DNA of 64,000 nucleotides from Streptomyces sp. R33 (GTDB lineage: Bacteria > Actinomycetota > Actinomycetes > Streptomycetales > Streptomycetaceae). The position numbers and the translations under genes were made by a program. Location of the stretch: NCBI RefSeq assembly GCF_041200175.1, contig NZ_CP165727.1, forward strand, positions 1,798,001-1,862,000, written 5' to 3'. The notes below the pieces were generated by a model. The model saw only the letters and a program-made list of their open reading frames with translations, did not search any database and was not told where the DNA came from. Positions 33,688 to 42,459 of the stretch are shown here, piece by piece. Numbering within the stretch: the stretch's first letter is position 1; each line of letters starts with the position of its first letter.

Positions 33688-36345
33688 CTAGCGGCGGCAG
33701 GGGGCACTGACGTCCAGGTCGCTCAGGTAGCGCTCGTACTCGGGCCCGGAGAGCTCGTCCGGGACCAGGGCGCACAGGGTGCGGCGCCAGGTGGTGATGT
33801 CGATGCCGCGCCAGGTGAGGGAGCCGTCGGCGGTGAGGGTGAGCAGGCCGCCGTCGGGGACGGGGAAGATCCGCACGAAACCGGGTCCGCCCAGCGGCCA
33901 GGAGCCGAGCGTGTCGCCGGTCGCCGCGTCCCAGAAGTTCAGGCGGCTCTCCGTGTCGGTGTCGGAGGCCTGCATGACGAGCCGGGAGTCCGGGCTGAAC
34001 ACGGCGCGAGTGTGGGCGTTTCGGGCCACGACGGAAGCGGTGACAACAGTGCCGTCGGACACGTCGAGGACGGAGGTGCGGGAGTCGCTGTCGACCACCG
34101 CCACCTTCGACCCGTCGTCGCTCACCACGACATCGTCGATCCTCTGGCCGGTGACCTTCGTCTCGCGGACGTGCCGCAGCTTGCCGTCTGCGGTCCAGCG
34201 CCACACGGTGGCCGTGCCGAAGACGTCGGTGGCTGCCAGCACCCTGGCGTCCTTGCTGACCGCGAGCCGGTCGATGCCCTTCTTGTCCGTCAGCACCTGG
34301 CTGACCTCCATGGTGCGCAGGTCGACCACCATGACCCCCTGGGGCCAGACGCCCACGACATGCTGGTCGTCGCCCACCGTCTCGATGGTGTGCGTTCCCT
34401 TGCCGTTGTAGAGGTAGGGGCCCTTGGCGCTGAGCGTGCGCTCCTTGCTCCCGCTGGTGGGGCCGTCCCAGACGGAGAGGCTGCCCGCGCTGTCCGCGAA
34501 CACGACGCGGCGGCCGTCACGAGAAGCCGTGAAGGCCTCGGCCCCGTGGAGGAGGCTGCCGGCCTTGATCGGGCCGGTATTCGGATCGGTGAGCAGCCAA
34601 ATATCAGTACCGCCCTGTGCGTTCTTGCGGAAGCCGACCCGGCCGTCATCGGACAGCTCGGCGGGCCTGAGTCCGTCGTCATTGGGGAGCGTTCGGACGG
34701 TCGGGGCGCTCCCGCGGAAGAGGGACACCGCGCCGTCGTCGGATCCGGCGGCAACCCACATGCCGTCTCCGGAAGCGGAGAGGCTCTGCACCTGGAAGCC
34801 GAACGAACCGAGGGTGCGCTGCTTGCGGCGCTGGGTGTCGTAGACGGCGACGGTCGCGTTCTCGGCGCCGATCAGGATCTGGCGGTTGTCGGGCGTCGGG
34901 GCGGTGATCAGGGCTGCACCGGACGTCGGGGGCTCGGCCCTGGGGGAGGCGTGCAGCTTGCCGGCGTCGTCGAAGGAGAGCGTGACGGCATCCGAGCCGG
35001 CGTCGGAACGGCTGAGCTCGGCGCCGGATGCCGTGTCCCAGACCGCCATGCGCAGAGCGTCGACGTTCGGCTCGTGGAAGGCCGCGGCCATCCGGCTCCC
35101 GTCACGGGACAGCGCGAAGGCCTTCAGGTGCATGAAGGCGCCTGCGAGGTCCTCGCCCTTGCTCGCGACGATCTCGCGGAGCAGCTTCCCCCGTCGTACG
35201 TCCCACACGTCGATCACGTTGAACGAGCGCTCCATGAAGAGCAGCCCGCCGTCGGCGCTGAGTTCGAAGACACCGCCACCGAGTGGTAAGCCCTTCGCCT
35301 GCAGCACCGGCAGGTCCTTGCCGGAGCGAATGTCGAAGAGGTGGATGTGCTGCTGCTCACCCTTCGGGGCGTCGGCGTCCCATCCTGTGCAGTAGGCGAA
35401 CGTGCTGCCGTCGCGGCTCACCGCCACCCGCGTCGGGCTGCTGCTGCCGCCGGACCCGACGAAGTCGGCGGCAACGCCCGAGCCGCCTTGGAAGTGCCGG
35501 GCCGCGTTGGCGTTGGCCTCCACCGCCCGGGCCAGGGCCTGGGCGGACTCGCTGGTCGGCTTGACCTGGTCGGCGTAGAGGGCGTACTGGGCGGACTTGC
35601 GCGGGTCGATGTCAGCGATCTGCACCGCACGGGCCGAGAGGGCCTGGGAGGCGGAGGTACGGGCGCGGGCGAGGGCCTCTTCGCGTTTCGCAGTTGCGTA
35701 GAAGAAGGCGCTCGTGGTGGCTACGGCGAGGGCCGCCAGCAGGGCCAGCGCCGCGTTCTTGGTGCGGTTCCTCCTGCGCTGCTGGCGCAGGTCCTCGCTT
35801 TCCAGCTCGTCCTTGGTGCAGCCATGGACCGCGGCCGCGAGGGTGGCCACCTTGCCGCGGAACTCACCCGGCTTCAAGGCACGTTCGGCCGGCTCGCTCG
35901 CGCGAAACCTCCGTAGGTCCACCCACAGCGGCTCGGTGCGAAACACGCCACGCAATACCTCGGCGGGAATGGCGGTCGTGCGAACCCAGTCGAAGTCGCC
36001 GGCTGCCTCGTCCCAATGGATCTCGCCGTCACTGAGCGCGATCAGGAACCGGCCACGGGCTTCGGCCTCGGGGTGGTCACGCCAGAAGACGAGCTCCTCG
36101 CGGACCCAGCGCGAGGCCGCCGCCTCGGGAGAGGCGATGTAGATGAAGTACCGGGACCGCTCCAGCTCTTTCAGGATGGAACCCGGGAGATCGGTGCTCG
36201 CGCCCAGGCTGTCGGTGTCCCGGAAGACGTTGAGCGCACGCAGGCTCTGCCAGGGACGGCCGATCTTGTGCAGTCCCTTGTGGACGGAAGCGGCCAGGGG
36301 GACGTCGGCCTTGTGGCTGTACGAGATGAAGGCGTCGCGTTGCAT
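33688..36345 (-). CDS. TIR-TM-WD40 repeat protein
   Basis: An 885-aa protein. Residues 3-150 form a TIR-like domain ('RDAFISYSHKADVPLA', 'RDTDSLGAST', 'YIASPEAAASRWVREELVFW', with Glu83/84 as candidate catalytic residues). A single membrane segment lies at about 197-217, then an Ala/Gln-rich helix ('ALSARAVQIADIDPRKSAQYAL'). From about 270 to the end a WD40-like beta-propeller repeats W-D-x-x-x-G patterns. The layout places TIR inside and the propeller on the other side of the membrane or vice versa. Roles in NAD-dependent defence or signalling are inference. ATG at 36345 puts TIR at the very start. Confidence 0.78.
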   Translation of the reverse strand: MQRDAFISYSHKADVPLAASVHKGLHKIGRPWQSLRALNVFRDTDSLGASTDLPGSILKELERSRYFIYIASPEAAASRWVREELVFWRDHPEAEARGRFLIALSDGEIHWDEAAGDFDWVRTTAIPAEVLRGVFRTEPLWVDLRRFRASEPAERALKPGEFRGKVATLAAAVHGCTKDELESEDLRQQRRRNRTKNAALALLAALAVATTSAFFYATAKREEALARARTSASQALSARAVQIADIDPRKSAQYALYADQVKPTSESAQALARAVEANANAARHFQGGSGVAADFVGSGGSSSPTRVAVSRDGSTFAYCTGWDADAPKGEQQHIHLFDIRSGKDLPVLQAKGLPLGGGVFELSADGGLLFMERSFNVIDVWDVRRGKLLREIVASKGEDLAGAFMHLKAFALSRDGSRMAAAFHEPNVDALRMAVWDTASGAELSRSDAGSDAVTLSFDDAGKLHASPRAEPPTSGAALITAPTPDNRQILIGAENATVAVYDTQRRKQRTLGSFGFQVQSLSASGDGMWVAAGSDDGAVSLFRGSAPTVRTLPNDDGLRPAELSDDGRVGFRKNAQGGTDIWLLTDPNTGPIKAGSLLHGAEAFTASRDGRRVVFADSAGSLSVWDGPTSGSKERTLSAKGPYLYNGKGTHTIETVGDDQHVVGVWPQGVMVVDLRTMEVSQVLTDKKGIDRLAVSKDARVLAATDVFGTATVWRWTADGKLRHVRETKVTGQRIDDVVVSDDGSKVAVVDSDSRTSVLDVSDGTVVTASVVARNAHTRAVFSPDSRLVMQASDTDTESRLNFWDAATGDTLGSWPLGGPGFVRIFPVPDGGLLTLTADGSLTWRGIDITTWRRTLCALVPDELSGPEYERYLSDLDVSAPCRR

Positions 36346-36349
36346 GTAC

Positions 36350-36535
36350 TCATTCCTTGTGGGGGCTGCAGGGCGCGGTGATGTCCAGGCCCTTGAGGAT
36401 GCCGTGCGGTCCCTTCTGGAGTGCCTCCGCCAGCGGAACGTCCGCCCGATGGCTGTGGGAGACGAAGGCATCGCACTTCAAGATCGTCCCCCCCCTGACG
36501 CCCCGCACTCGACCTCGCAACTCGTAGAGTGGCAT
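36350..36535 (-). pseudogene. Remnant of a second TIR-WD40 gene
   Basis: A 61-codon open frame whose middle reads 'CDAFVSHSHRADVPLAEALQ', closely matching the first residues of the intact neighbour ('RDAFISYSHKADVPLAASVH'). It then passes after only a few residues into 'LKGLDITAPC', matching that protein's extreme C-terminus ('LSDLDVSAPC'). The simplest reading is a paralogue with the whole middle (about 850 codons) deleted, leaving head joined to tail. A run of nine cytosines near 36487 is close to the N-terminal part. Probably not functional, though a short peptide could still be made. Confidence 0.5.
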
Positions 36536-36566
36536 GCGGAGTTCTTGCCACGGGAAGGTTGCGGGG

Positions 36567-37181
36567 ATGGGTTTGCGACAGAGGTTGGGGCGGCGGCGCG
36601 GTGGTGGCGGGTTCGCGCCGCAGGAGATCACGGTCAAGCTCACCATCCCGTTCGTCGGCGAGATCAGCGGCGTGTGGGAACCCGTGGACCTCGAACGGCA
36701 GGCCGCCTGGGAGCTGTACGTCGAACTGGCCACCCGTATCTCCGTCGTTGAGCTCGGCGAAGACGAAGGGCTGCTGCGGGAGGCGCTGTCGTCGCTGTAC
36801 ACGGTCTTCGCGACGACACGAGAGATCCTGCGCCGGTACGGGCCGGCGGTGGCACCCCGCGTGGCACCTGGCAAGGTGACCTTCGGAGCGCTGGCGGTGA
36901 ATGTCCTGAACTTGTCCATCAGGCCATTACTCAGCAAGTGGCACCCGCTGCTCACCGCGCACGAGGCGGGGCGTGGCAGCCATGTCGATCCGGTCGCGCA
37001 CGAGCGCCGGTGGGGGCGGGCTGCCGAACTGCGGGCGGAGATCGAGTCCGTGCGCAAGGTGCTGCTGTCGCTGGCCCAGGCGTTGAACGAGGTGGCGGGG
37101 GCAGGCGACCTGATCACCGTGCGGGTGCCGCACCAGGCCGATTCCCCGGCGGGTACCGGGACCGCGTCGGGACCGTCCTAG
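36567..37181 (+). CDS. Hypothetical protein next to TIR locus
   Basis: A 204-aa cytosolic protein I do not recognise. A basic Gly/Arg N-terminus ('LRQRLGRRRGGGG') is followed by a beta segment ('ITVKLTIPFVGEISGVWEP') and a long helical region of about 120 residues ('AAWELYVELATRISVVEL', 'LREALSSLYTVFATTREIL', 'RAEIESVRKVLLSLAQAL'). The ending 'LITVRVPHQADSPAG' and the stop codon TAG run directly into the terminal repeat of a MITE-like element, so the natural C-terminus may have been changed by the insertion. GGAAGG upstream of ATG 36567 supports the start. Divergent from the TIR genes; possibly a partner of them. Confidence 0.7.
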   Translation: MGLRQRLGRRRGGGGFAPQEITVKLTIPFVGEISGVWEPVDLERQAAWELYVELATRISVVELGEDEGLLREALSSLYTVFATTREILRRYGPAVAPRVAPGKVTFGALAVNVLNLSIRPLLSKWHPLLTAHEAGRGSHVDPVAHERRWGRAAELRAEIESVRKVLLSLAQALNEVAGAGDLITVRVPHQADSPAGTGTASGPS

Positions 37182-37407
37182 GGGGTGTCGTCAAAGTAGC
37201 GTCGTCCGCCCGTGAGGGCGGGGCCGGCGGGGTCTGGTGCGTGTGATCGCAAGGCGGAGGTGGGGGTCCCCCCGCCGAAGGCAGGGGGAGGAGGCGACGC
37301 TCGCGTCGTCGACCGACGACAACGCCGCGAGCGCGCGTGCCAGACCCCGCCGGCCTGGGGGCACCTCCCAGCGGTAGCTGGGGGAGGGACTTTGACGACA
37401 CCCCCTA
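37179..37407. mobile_element. MITE-like element, 229 bp
   Basis: Perfect 19-bp terminal inverted repeats (tagggggtgtcgtcaaagt at 37179-37197, reverse complement at 37389-37407) bound a 229-bp segment with no coding capacity for a transposase. A second inverted pair lies inside (gccggcggggtctgg at 37226 and ccagaccccgccggc at 37340). The ends are TA, compatible with a TA target preference of IS630/Tc1-like transposases, but no separate target duplication can be distinguished. The left end supplies the TAG stop of the preceding gene. A non-autonomous element mobilised in trans is the best reading. Confidence 0.7.
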
Positions 37408-37563
37408 AGCCACCCCGGCCGGCCGGGGAGTACCTCCGCACGTGGAGACGGTCGGCGCTGCGGGCCGAGCGCCCAAGCCCGCCCAAGGCCGTCCCCGTCA
37501 GCCTGGCTGAGCGCTTCCCGGTCTGTGACGAAAGGTGATACGACAGCCGCAGAGAACGCGCAA

Positions 37564-37595
37564 GAGCCCTGCCTCACCGTAGTGAGACAGGGCTC
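37564..37595 (-). terminator. Terminator of tRNA-Pro
   Basis: A 14-bp hairpin (gagccctgcctcac / gtgagacagggctc, one wobble pair) with a CGTA loop lies 27 nt beyond the 3' end of the tRNA on its strand. Confidence 0.75.
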
Positions 37596-37621
37596 CGAAA
37601 TGCGACCACGAGGCGAACCTC

Positions 37622-37698
<77 letters not shown>

Positions 37699-37806
37699 TT
37701 GTGCTGTTGATCTGGGGTTTCCCCCGTCCCTGCGGCACATGCAGAACATTACCCCACGTGGAGGGGTGCGCATGCACCGGTTTCCGGCGGGAGGGAGGAT
37801 GGCCCG

Positions 37807-38343
37807 GTGAACGGACGGGATCGGGACGGTGAGGGGCGGGCGCGGAGCGCGCGGCCCCGGGACGGGCTGGGGCGGCCGCTGCCCTACGGGGCGCAGGGGG
37901 TGGAGCGGCAGCCCGAGGGGGTCGTGCGGACGCCCGCCGAGACGCTGGTCGAGGCGCAGCGGCTGCTGGACGGCGGGATGCCGTTCCATGCGCACGAGGT
38001 GTTCGAGGACGCCTGGAAGTCCGGCCCGCCGGCCGAGGCACCGCTGTGGCGGGCTCTGGCGCAGCTGGCGGTCGGCCTCACGCACGCCGCACGCGGAAAC
38101 GCCGTCGGCGGCGCCCGCCTGTTGCGCCGCGGGGCCACTGCCCTGGCCGGGCCCGACACGGGGGACGGGGCGGGGTCGAGCGCCGGAGTCGGCCGGGCGC
38201 GGGAGCCCTACGGGATCGACGTGCCGGGGCTGGTCCGCTGGGCCCGGGAGTTGGCCGGGCGGGTTGAGGCCGGGCCGGCCGTCGATGCGGCGGCCGAGGC
38301 CCCGCGGCTCGCCGCGCCGCCGGACGGCCCGGACCCTGTCTGA
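37807..38343 (+). CDS. DUF309 protein
   Basis: A 178-aa protein with the DUF309 signature in the middle: '[19 protein letters not shown]' and '[19 protein letters not shown]', a helical bundle with conserved H-x-x-x-E and W residues. The first 40 residues are basic and Pro/Gly-rich, and the last 30 are low-complexity. GTG start at 37807. The function of DUF309 proteins is not established. It stands alone between tRNA-Pro and the convergent VOC gene. Confidence 0.82.
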   Translation: MNGRDRDGEGRARSARPRDGLGRPLPYGAQGVERQPEGVVRTPAETLVEAQRLLDGGMPFHAHEVFEDAWKSGPPAEAPLWRALAQLAVGLTHAARGNAVGGARLLRRGATALAGPDTGDGAGSSAGVGRAREPYGIDVPGLVRWARELAGRVEAGPAVDAAAEAPRLAAPPDGPDPV

Positions 38344-38397
38344 CCCCGGCCGGGCTCGCCGGTGGTGCCGCTGCGGGCGGCCGGGGCCCGGCGACGG

Positions 38398-38787
38398 CTA
38401 CGCCGGCTCGAGGAGGTCCCAGCGGTTGCCGTAGAGGTCCTCGAAGACGGCCACCGAGCCGTACGTCTCGTGGCGCGGCTCCTCCAGGAAGCGGACGCCC
38501 TCCGCCGTCATCCGGGTGTGGTCCCGGGCGAAGTCGTCCGTGTACAGGAAGAAGCCGACCCGGCCGCCCGTCTGGTCCCCGACCCGGGAGCGCTGGGCCT
38601 CGTCCTTGGCGCGGGCCAGCAGCAGTGCCGCCTCGGTGGCACCGTTCGGGCGGACCACGACCCAGCGGGAGCCGTCCGGGCGGGCGGTGTCCTCGACGAG
38701 GGTGAAGCCGAGGGCGCGGGTGTAGAAGTCGATGGCCTCGTCGTAGTCGTGGACGACGAGCGCGGTGAGGGCGATGTAAGCGGGCAT
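38398..38787 (-). CDS. VOC/glyoxalase-fold protein
   Basis: A 129-aa vicinal-oxygen-chelate fold protein: 'LTALVVHDYDEAIDFYTRALGF' (split here at the first strand and helix), 'RWVVVRPNGATEAALLLA' and the C-terminal 'VAVFEDLYGNRWDLLEP' strand. One of the usual metal ligands is present as Glu at the end (DLLEP). Such short VOC proteins act as isomerases, dioxygenases or antibiotic-binding proteins; the substrate cannot be told. It starts 5 nt after the lutC stop and may be co-transcribed as the last gene of the lut operon. Confidence 0.83.
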   Translation of the reverse strand: MPAYIALTALVVHDYDEAIDFYTRALGFTLVEDTARPDGSRWVVVRPNGATEAALLLARAKDEAQRSRVGDQTGGRVGFFLYTDDFARDHTRMTAEGVRFLEEPRHETYGSVAVFEDLYGNRWDLLEPA

Positions 38788-38792
38788 GGGAC

Positions 38793-39431
38793 TCATTCTG
38801 CTGGTCCGGTCAGCAGGACCACCTCCAGGGTGCGCGGGCCGTGCACACCTTCCACCCGGTCGAGCTCGATGTCGCTGGTGGCGGAGGGTCCGGAGATCCA
38901 GGTCAGCGGCCGCGTCGGGTCGAGGCGGCGCAGGGCCTGCGGGACCGAGTCGACCACCTGGCCGGGCACCCGGACCACGCAGATGTGGTGGTCGGGGACG
39001 AGGGTGATGCGGCGACGGCCCTGCTCGGGGCCGCCGTCGAGGACGATCGTGCCGGTCTCGGCGATCGCCAGCGCGCAGCCGGTCACCACACTGTCCACCC
39101 TGTCCAGTTCGCCCGCCGTGGACACGGCCCGGTCGTGGATGCGGGTCGGGTCGGCTGCCGAGAGCCAGTACGGGGGCAGGGCCGGCGGCACGAGCACGGT
39201 CTGTGCGCCCCGCGCGGCCAGCAGTCGCATCAGGAGCGGCGCGAGGCCGTCCTCGTCCACCCGGTGGACCTTCGCGCGGTACTCGGCGAGGTTCGCGGCG
39301 AGGAGGTCCGCCGTCTGCGCCGGCGTACGGGTGCCGTGGACCTGGAAGTAGTCCCGGGGGACGGCGGGGTCCGGGGCGCCGTCCGCCACGGCCCGGCGGA
39401 TCCGGCCCAGGATGCGGTCCCTGCTGCTCAT
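38793..39431 (-). CDS. lutC: Lactate utilization protein C
   Basis: A 212-aa LutC/YkgG-family protein (LUD domain): 'ILGRIRRAVADG' at the N-terminus, then 'GCALAIAETGTIVLDGGPEQGRR' in two adjoining parts and 'HICVVRVPGQVVDSVPQAL', typical of this domain. With LutA and LutB it forms the iron-sulphur L-lactate oxidation complex that converts lactate to pyruvate. ATG at 39431 overlaps the lutB stop by 4 nt. Third gene of a leftward lutABC operon. Confidence 0.92.
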   Translation of the reverse strand: MSSRDRILGRIRRAVADGAPDPAVPRDYFQVHGTRTPAQTADLLAANLAEYRAKVHRVDEDGLAPLLMRLLAARGAQTVLVPPALPPYWLSAADPTRIHDRAVSTAGELDRVDSVVTGCALAIAETGTIVLDGGPEQGRRRITLVPDHHICVVRVPGQVVDSVPQALRRLDPTRPLTWISGPSATSDIELDRVEGVHGPRTLEVVLLTGPAE

Positions 39432-40930
39432 GCCCGCCCTCCCCGCTCCCGCGCCCACCAGTCGCGGAACGGCTCCGGCGGGAGCTCGGGGAGGTCCCGG
39501 GCGTCCGTCCATGCACGGCCGGGGCCCGGCAGCCGGCGCGGCCGCAGCCGCCGGGCCCGGGCCAGGAGGCGCTCCCCCGCGCGCAGCGCGGCCGGGCGGT
39601 CCAGGAGCAGGCGGGCGGCCCGCATCGCGGCCCGTTCGGCGGTGTGGCCGTGCGCGGGGCGGATCCGCACGCGGACGCCCTCGCGGGTCACCGGGCCGCC
39701 CTGGGCCACCCGTTCGCGCAGGTGGACGAGGACCTCGGGGATGTCGATGGCGACCGGGCAGACCTCGTAGCAGGCCCCGCACAGGGTGGACGCGTACGGC
39801 AGCGAGGCGTCGATCTCACTGCCCGTACCCCGCAGTTGGGGGCTGAGGATGGCGCCGATCGGCCCGGGGTAGACCGAGCCGTACGCATGGCCGCCGGCGC
39901 GCTCGTACACCGGGCAGACGTTCAGGCACGCGGAGCAACGGATGCAGCGCAGCGCCTGGCGGCCCACCTCGTCGGCGAGGGTGTCGGTGCGGCCGTTGTC
40001 GAGGAGGACGAGGTGGAAGGCGGAGGGGCCGTCGCCGTCCGCCCCTCTCGAAGGGCCCAGCCCCGTCCACATCGTCGTGTACGGGTTCATCCGCTCGGCC
40101 GTGGACGAGCGCGGCAGCGTCTGGAGGAAGATCTCCAGGTCCCGGAAGGTCGGCACCACCTTCTCGATGCCGACCACCGAGATGAGGGTCTCGGGCAGCG
40201 TGAGGCACATCCGGCCGTTGCCCTCGGATTCGAAGACGACCATGGTGCCCGTCTCGGCGACCATGAAGTTGGCGCCGGAGACCGCGACCTTCGCGCGCAG
40301 GAACTTCTCGCGCAGGTGGAGGCGGGCGGCCTCGGCGAGCTCGCGCGGGTCGTCGCCGAGGCCATCGGGCGCGGGGCGGCCCCAGCGGCCCATCTCCGCC
40401 GCGAAGATCTCCCGGATCTCGGCCCGGTTGCGGTGGATGGCCGGGACGAGGATGTGCGAGGGGCGGTCGTGGCCGAGCTGCACGATGAGCTCGGCCAGGT
40501 CGGTCTCGTACGCGGCGATCCCCGCCGCCTCGAGGGCCTCGTTGAGGCCGATCTCCTGGGTGGCCATGGACTTGACCTTGACCACCTCCCGGTGGCCGGT
40601 GGCCAGCACCAGCCCGGTCACGATCCGGTTGGCCTCGTCCGCGTCGGCCGCCCAGTGGACGGTGCCGCCGGCGGCCGTCACGGACTCCTCCAGCTGGAGC
40701 AGGTAGCGGTCGAGATGGCGCAGGGTGTGGTCCTTGACGGCCTTGCCCGCCGCGCGCAGCCGGTCCCAGTCGGCCAGCTCGGCGACCGCCCGGGCCCGTT
40801 TGTCGCGGATGGTGTGGGTGGCGTGCCGGAGGTTGGCGCGCAGCACCCCGTCCCCGACGGCCTCCCGCGCCGCCTCCGGGAAGGCGGGGAAGGCGGGGAA
40901 CGATGGCATCCCCACGAACGTGCCCGTCAT
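39428..40930 (-). CDS. lutB: Lactate utilization iron-sulphur protein B
   Basis: A 500-aa LutB protein. The N-terminal LUD domain includes 'KVKSMATQEIGLNEAL' and 'SGANFMVAETGTMVV'. The central ferredoxin-like domain has two 4Fe-4S signatures, 'CIRCSACLNVCPVYE' and 'CGACYEVCPVAID'. It carries electrons within the LutABC lactate dehydrogenase complex at the cytosolic side of the membrane. The ATG at 40930 overlaps the lutA stop and its own stop overlaps lutC, so all three are translated in a coupled manner. Confidence 0.94.
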   Translation of the reverse strand: MTGTFVGMPSFPAFPAFPEAAREAVGDGVLRANLRHATHTIRDKRARAVAELADWDRLRAAGKAVKDHTLRHLDRYLLQLEESVTAAGGTVHWAADADEANRIVTGLVLATGHREVVKVKSMATQEIGLNEALEAAGIAAYETDLAELIVQLGHDRPSHILVPAIHRNRAEIREIFAAEMGRWGRPAPDGLGDDPRELAEAARLHLREKFLRAKVAVSGANFMVAETGTMVVFESEGNGRMCLTLPETLISVVGIEKVVPTFRDLEIFLQTLPRSSTAERMNPYTTMWTGLGPSRGADGDGPSAFHLVLLDNGRTDTLADEVGRQALRCIRCSACLNVCPVYERAGGHAYGSVYPGPIGAILSPQLRGTGSEIDASLPYASTLCGACYEVCPVAIDIPEVLVHLRERVAQGGPVTREGVRVRIRPAHGHTAERAAMRAARLLLDRPAALRAGERLLARARRLRPRRLPGPGRAWTDARDLPELPPEPFRDWWARERGGRA

Positions 40931-41682
40931 CGCAGCGGTTCCTCCTCCGTCGAGGCCAGGATCTCGGCGAGGTGCAGGGCGCGCATCGCGTCCCCCCTGC
41001 GGTGCAGGATCCCGCCGAGATGGGCCAGGCAGGAATTGTCGGCGCCGCACAGCACGTCCGCGCCCGTCCCCACCGCACTGTCGATCTTGTCGGTGCCCAT
41101 CGCCGCCGACACGTCCGGGTTCTTCACGGCGAAGGTGCCGCCGAAGCCGCAGCACTCCTCGGCGCCGGGCAGCTCGACCAGGTCCAGGCCCTTGACGGCG
41201 GCCAGCAGCCGCCGCGGGCGGTCCCCCAGCCCGAGCCCCCGCAAGCCATGACAAGAGGGGTGATAGGTGACGGCGTGCGGGAAGTACGCGCCCACATCGG
41301 TCACCCCGAGTACATCGACCAGGAACTCGGTCAGCTCGTAGACGCGCGGTACGAGGTCCTCCGCCTGCGCCACCAGCCCGGAGCCCCGCCCCTCCTGCTC
41401 CGCCAGGCGGGCGATGCGCGGGTAGTGGGCGCGGACCATCGCGGCGCAGGAACCCGACGGGGTGACCACGTACGGGTACCCCGCGAAGGCCGCGGCGGTG
41501 CGCCGCAGCAGCGGTTCGCTCTCGCGCCGGTAGCCGGTGTTGTACTGCGGCTGGCCGCAGCAGCTCTGGGCCGCCGGGAAGTCCACGCCGACGCCGAGCC
41601 GCTCCAGCAGGCGTACGACGGCGATGCCGGTCCGGGGGTACAGCGCGTCGTTGACGCAGGTGACGAACAGGGCGGCACGCAT
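40927..41682 (-). CDS. lutA: Lactate utilization Fe-S oxidoreductase A
   Basis: A 251-aa protein with two CCG domains ('AAQSCCGQPQYNTGYR' and 'GAEECCGFGGTFAVKNPD') plus 'SGSCAAMVRAHYP' and 'CGADNSCLAHLGG', the cysteine sets that bind the 4Fe-4S cluster in LutA/GlpC-like subunits. First gene of the lut operon, starting 18 nt from the divergent cobF start, so the two promoters overlap the opposite coding regions or share this very short gap. Confidence 0.94.
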   Translation of the reverse strand: MRAALFVTCVNDALYPRTGIAVVRLLERLGVGVDFPAAQSCCGQPQYNTGYRRESEPLLRRTAAAFAGYPYVVTPSGSCAAMVRAHYPRIARLAEQEGRGSGLVAQAEDLVPRVYELTEFLVDVLGVTDVGAYFPHAVTYHPSCHGLRGLGLGDRPRRLLAAVKGLDLVELPGAEECCGFGGTFAVKNPDVSAAMGTDKIDSAVGTGADVLCGADNSCLAHLGGILHRRGDAMRALHLAEILASTEEEPLR

Positions 41683-41700
41683 GACGGGCAGAATAGCGGC

Positions 41701-42453
41701 GTGAAGAAGTTCTCAGTGATCGGCATAGGCGCGGGCGACCCGGACCACCTGACCCTCCAGGCGGTCAAGGCGATCGGCGCGGCGGACGCATTCCTCATCC
41801 TGGAGAAGGGCGAGGAGAAGGCGGATCTGACCGGGCTGCGGCGCGCGATGCTCGACGAGCACGCCCGCCCCGGCCACCGGCTCGTGGAGGGCCGCGACCC
41901 GGACCGGGACCGGACCCCGGACCAGTACGCGCCGACGGTGGACGGCTGGCGCAGCGCGCGGGCCGAGATCTTCGAGCGGTTCATCGCCGAGGACCTGGCG
42001 GAGGGCGAGACCGGGGCGTTCCTGGTCTGGGGCGACCCCTCGCTGTACGACTCCACGCTCGCCATCCTGGACGAGGTGCTGGAGCGGGGCCGGGTGGCGT
42101 TCGAGCACGAGGTCGTGCCCGGCATCAGCAGCATCTCCTCGCTGCTGGCCCGGCACCGGACCAACCTGAACCGGGTCGGCCGGCCGGTCCAGATCACCAC
42201 CGGGCGGCGGCTGGCCGAGGGCTGGCCGCAGGACGTGGACGACGTGGTGGTGATGCTGGACGCGCGCCACGCCTTCACGGCCCACCTCGACCAGGACCTC
42301 TTCATCTACTGGGGCGCCTACGTCGGCACCCCGGACGAGATCCTGGTCTCGGGGAAGCTGGCGGAGGTCTCCGGCCGGATCGAGGAACTCCGGACCGAGG
42401 CCCGCGCCCGCAAGGGCTGGATCATGGACACGTATCTGCTCCGGCGCGGCTGA
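41701..42453 (+). CDS. cobF: Precorrin-6A synthase (deacetylating)
   Basis: A 250-aa SAM-dependent tetrapyrrole methylase. It opens with 'FSVIGIGAGDPDHLTLQAV', has 'AFLVWGDPSLYDSTLAIL' in the substrate cleft and 'HEVVPGISSISSLLARH', the CobF pattern. It methylates precorrin-5 at C1 with loss of acetate in the aerobic cobalamin pathway. No other cob gene is adjacent; an isolated cobF is usual in this group. GTG at 41701 immediately follows the 18-nt gap to lutA. Confidence 0.92.
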   Translation: MKKFSVIGIGAGDPDHLTLQAVKAIGAADAFLILEKGEEKADLTGLRRAMLDEHARPGHRLVEGRDPDRDRTPDQYAPTVDGWRSARAEIFERFIAEDLAEGETGAFLVWGDPSLYDSTLAILDEVLERGRVAFEHEVVPGISSISSLLARHRTNLNRVGRPVQITTGRRLAEGWPQDVDDVVVMLDARHAFTAHLDQDLFIYWGAYVGTPDEILVSGKLAEVSGRIEELRTEARARKGWIMDTYLLRRG

Positions 42454-42459
42454 GCACCC

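Noticed and set aside
33383-33691. A 102-codon + strand open frame between the cvn operon and the TIR gene
   Set aside because: Pro/His/Thr-rich composition, no ribosome site and no family resemblance; it overlaps the end of the TIR gene.
36484-36496. Run of cytosines as a possible phase-variation tract
   Set aside because: It lies in what looks like a decayed gene fragment, and single sequences cannot show length variation.
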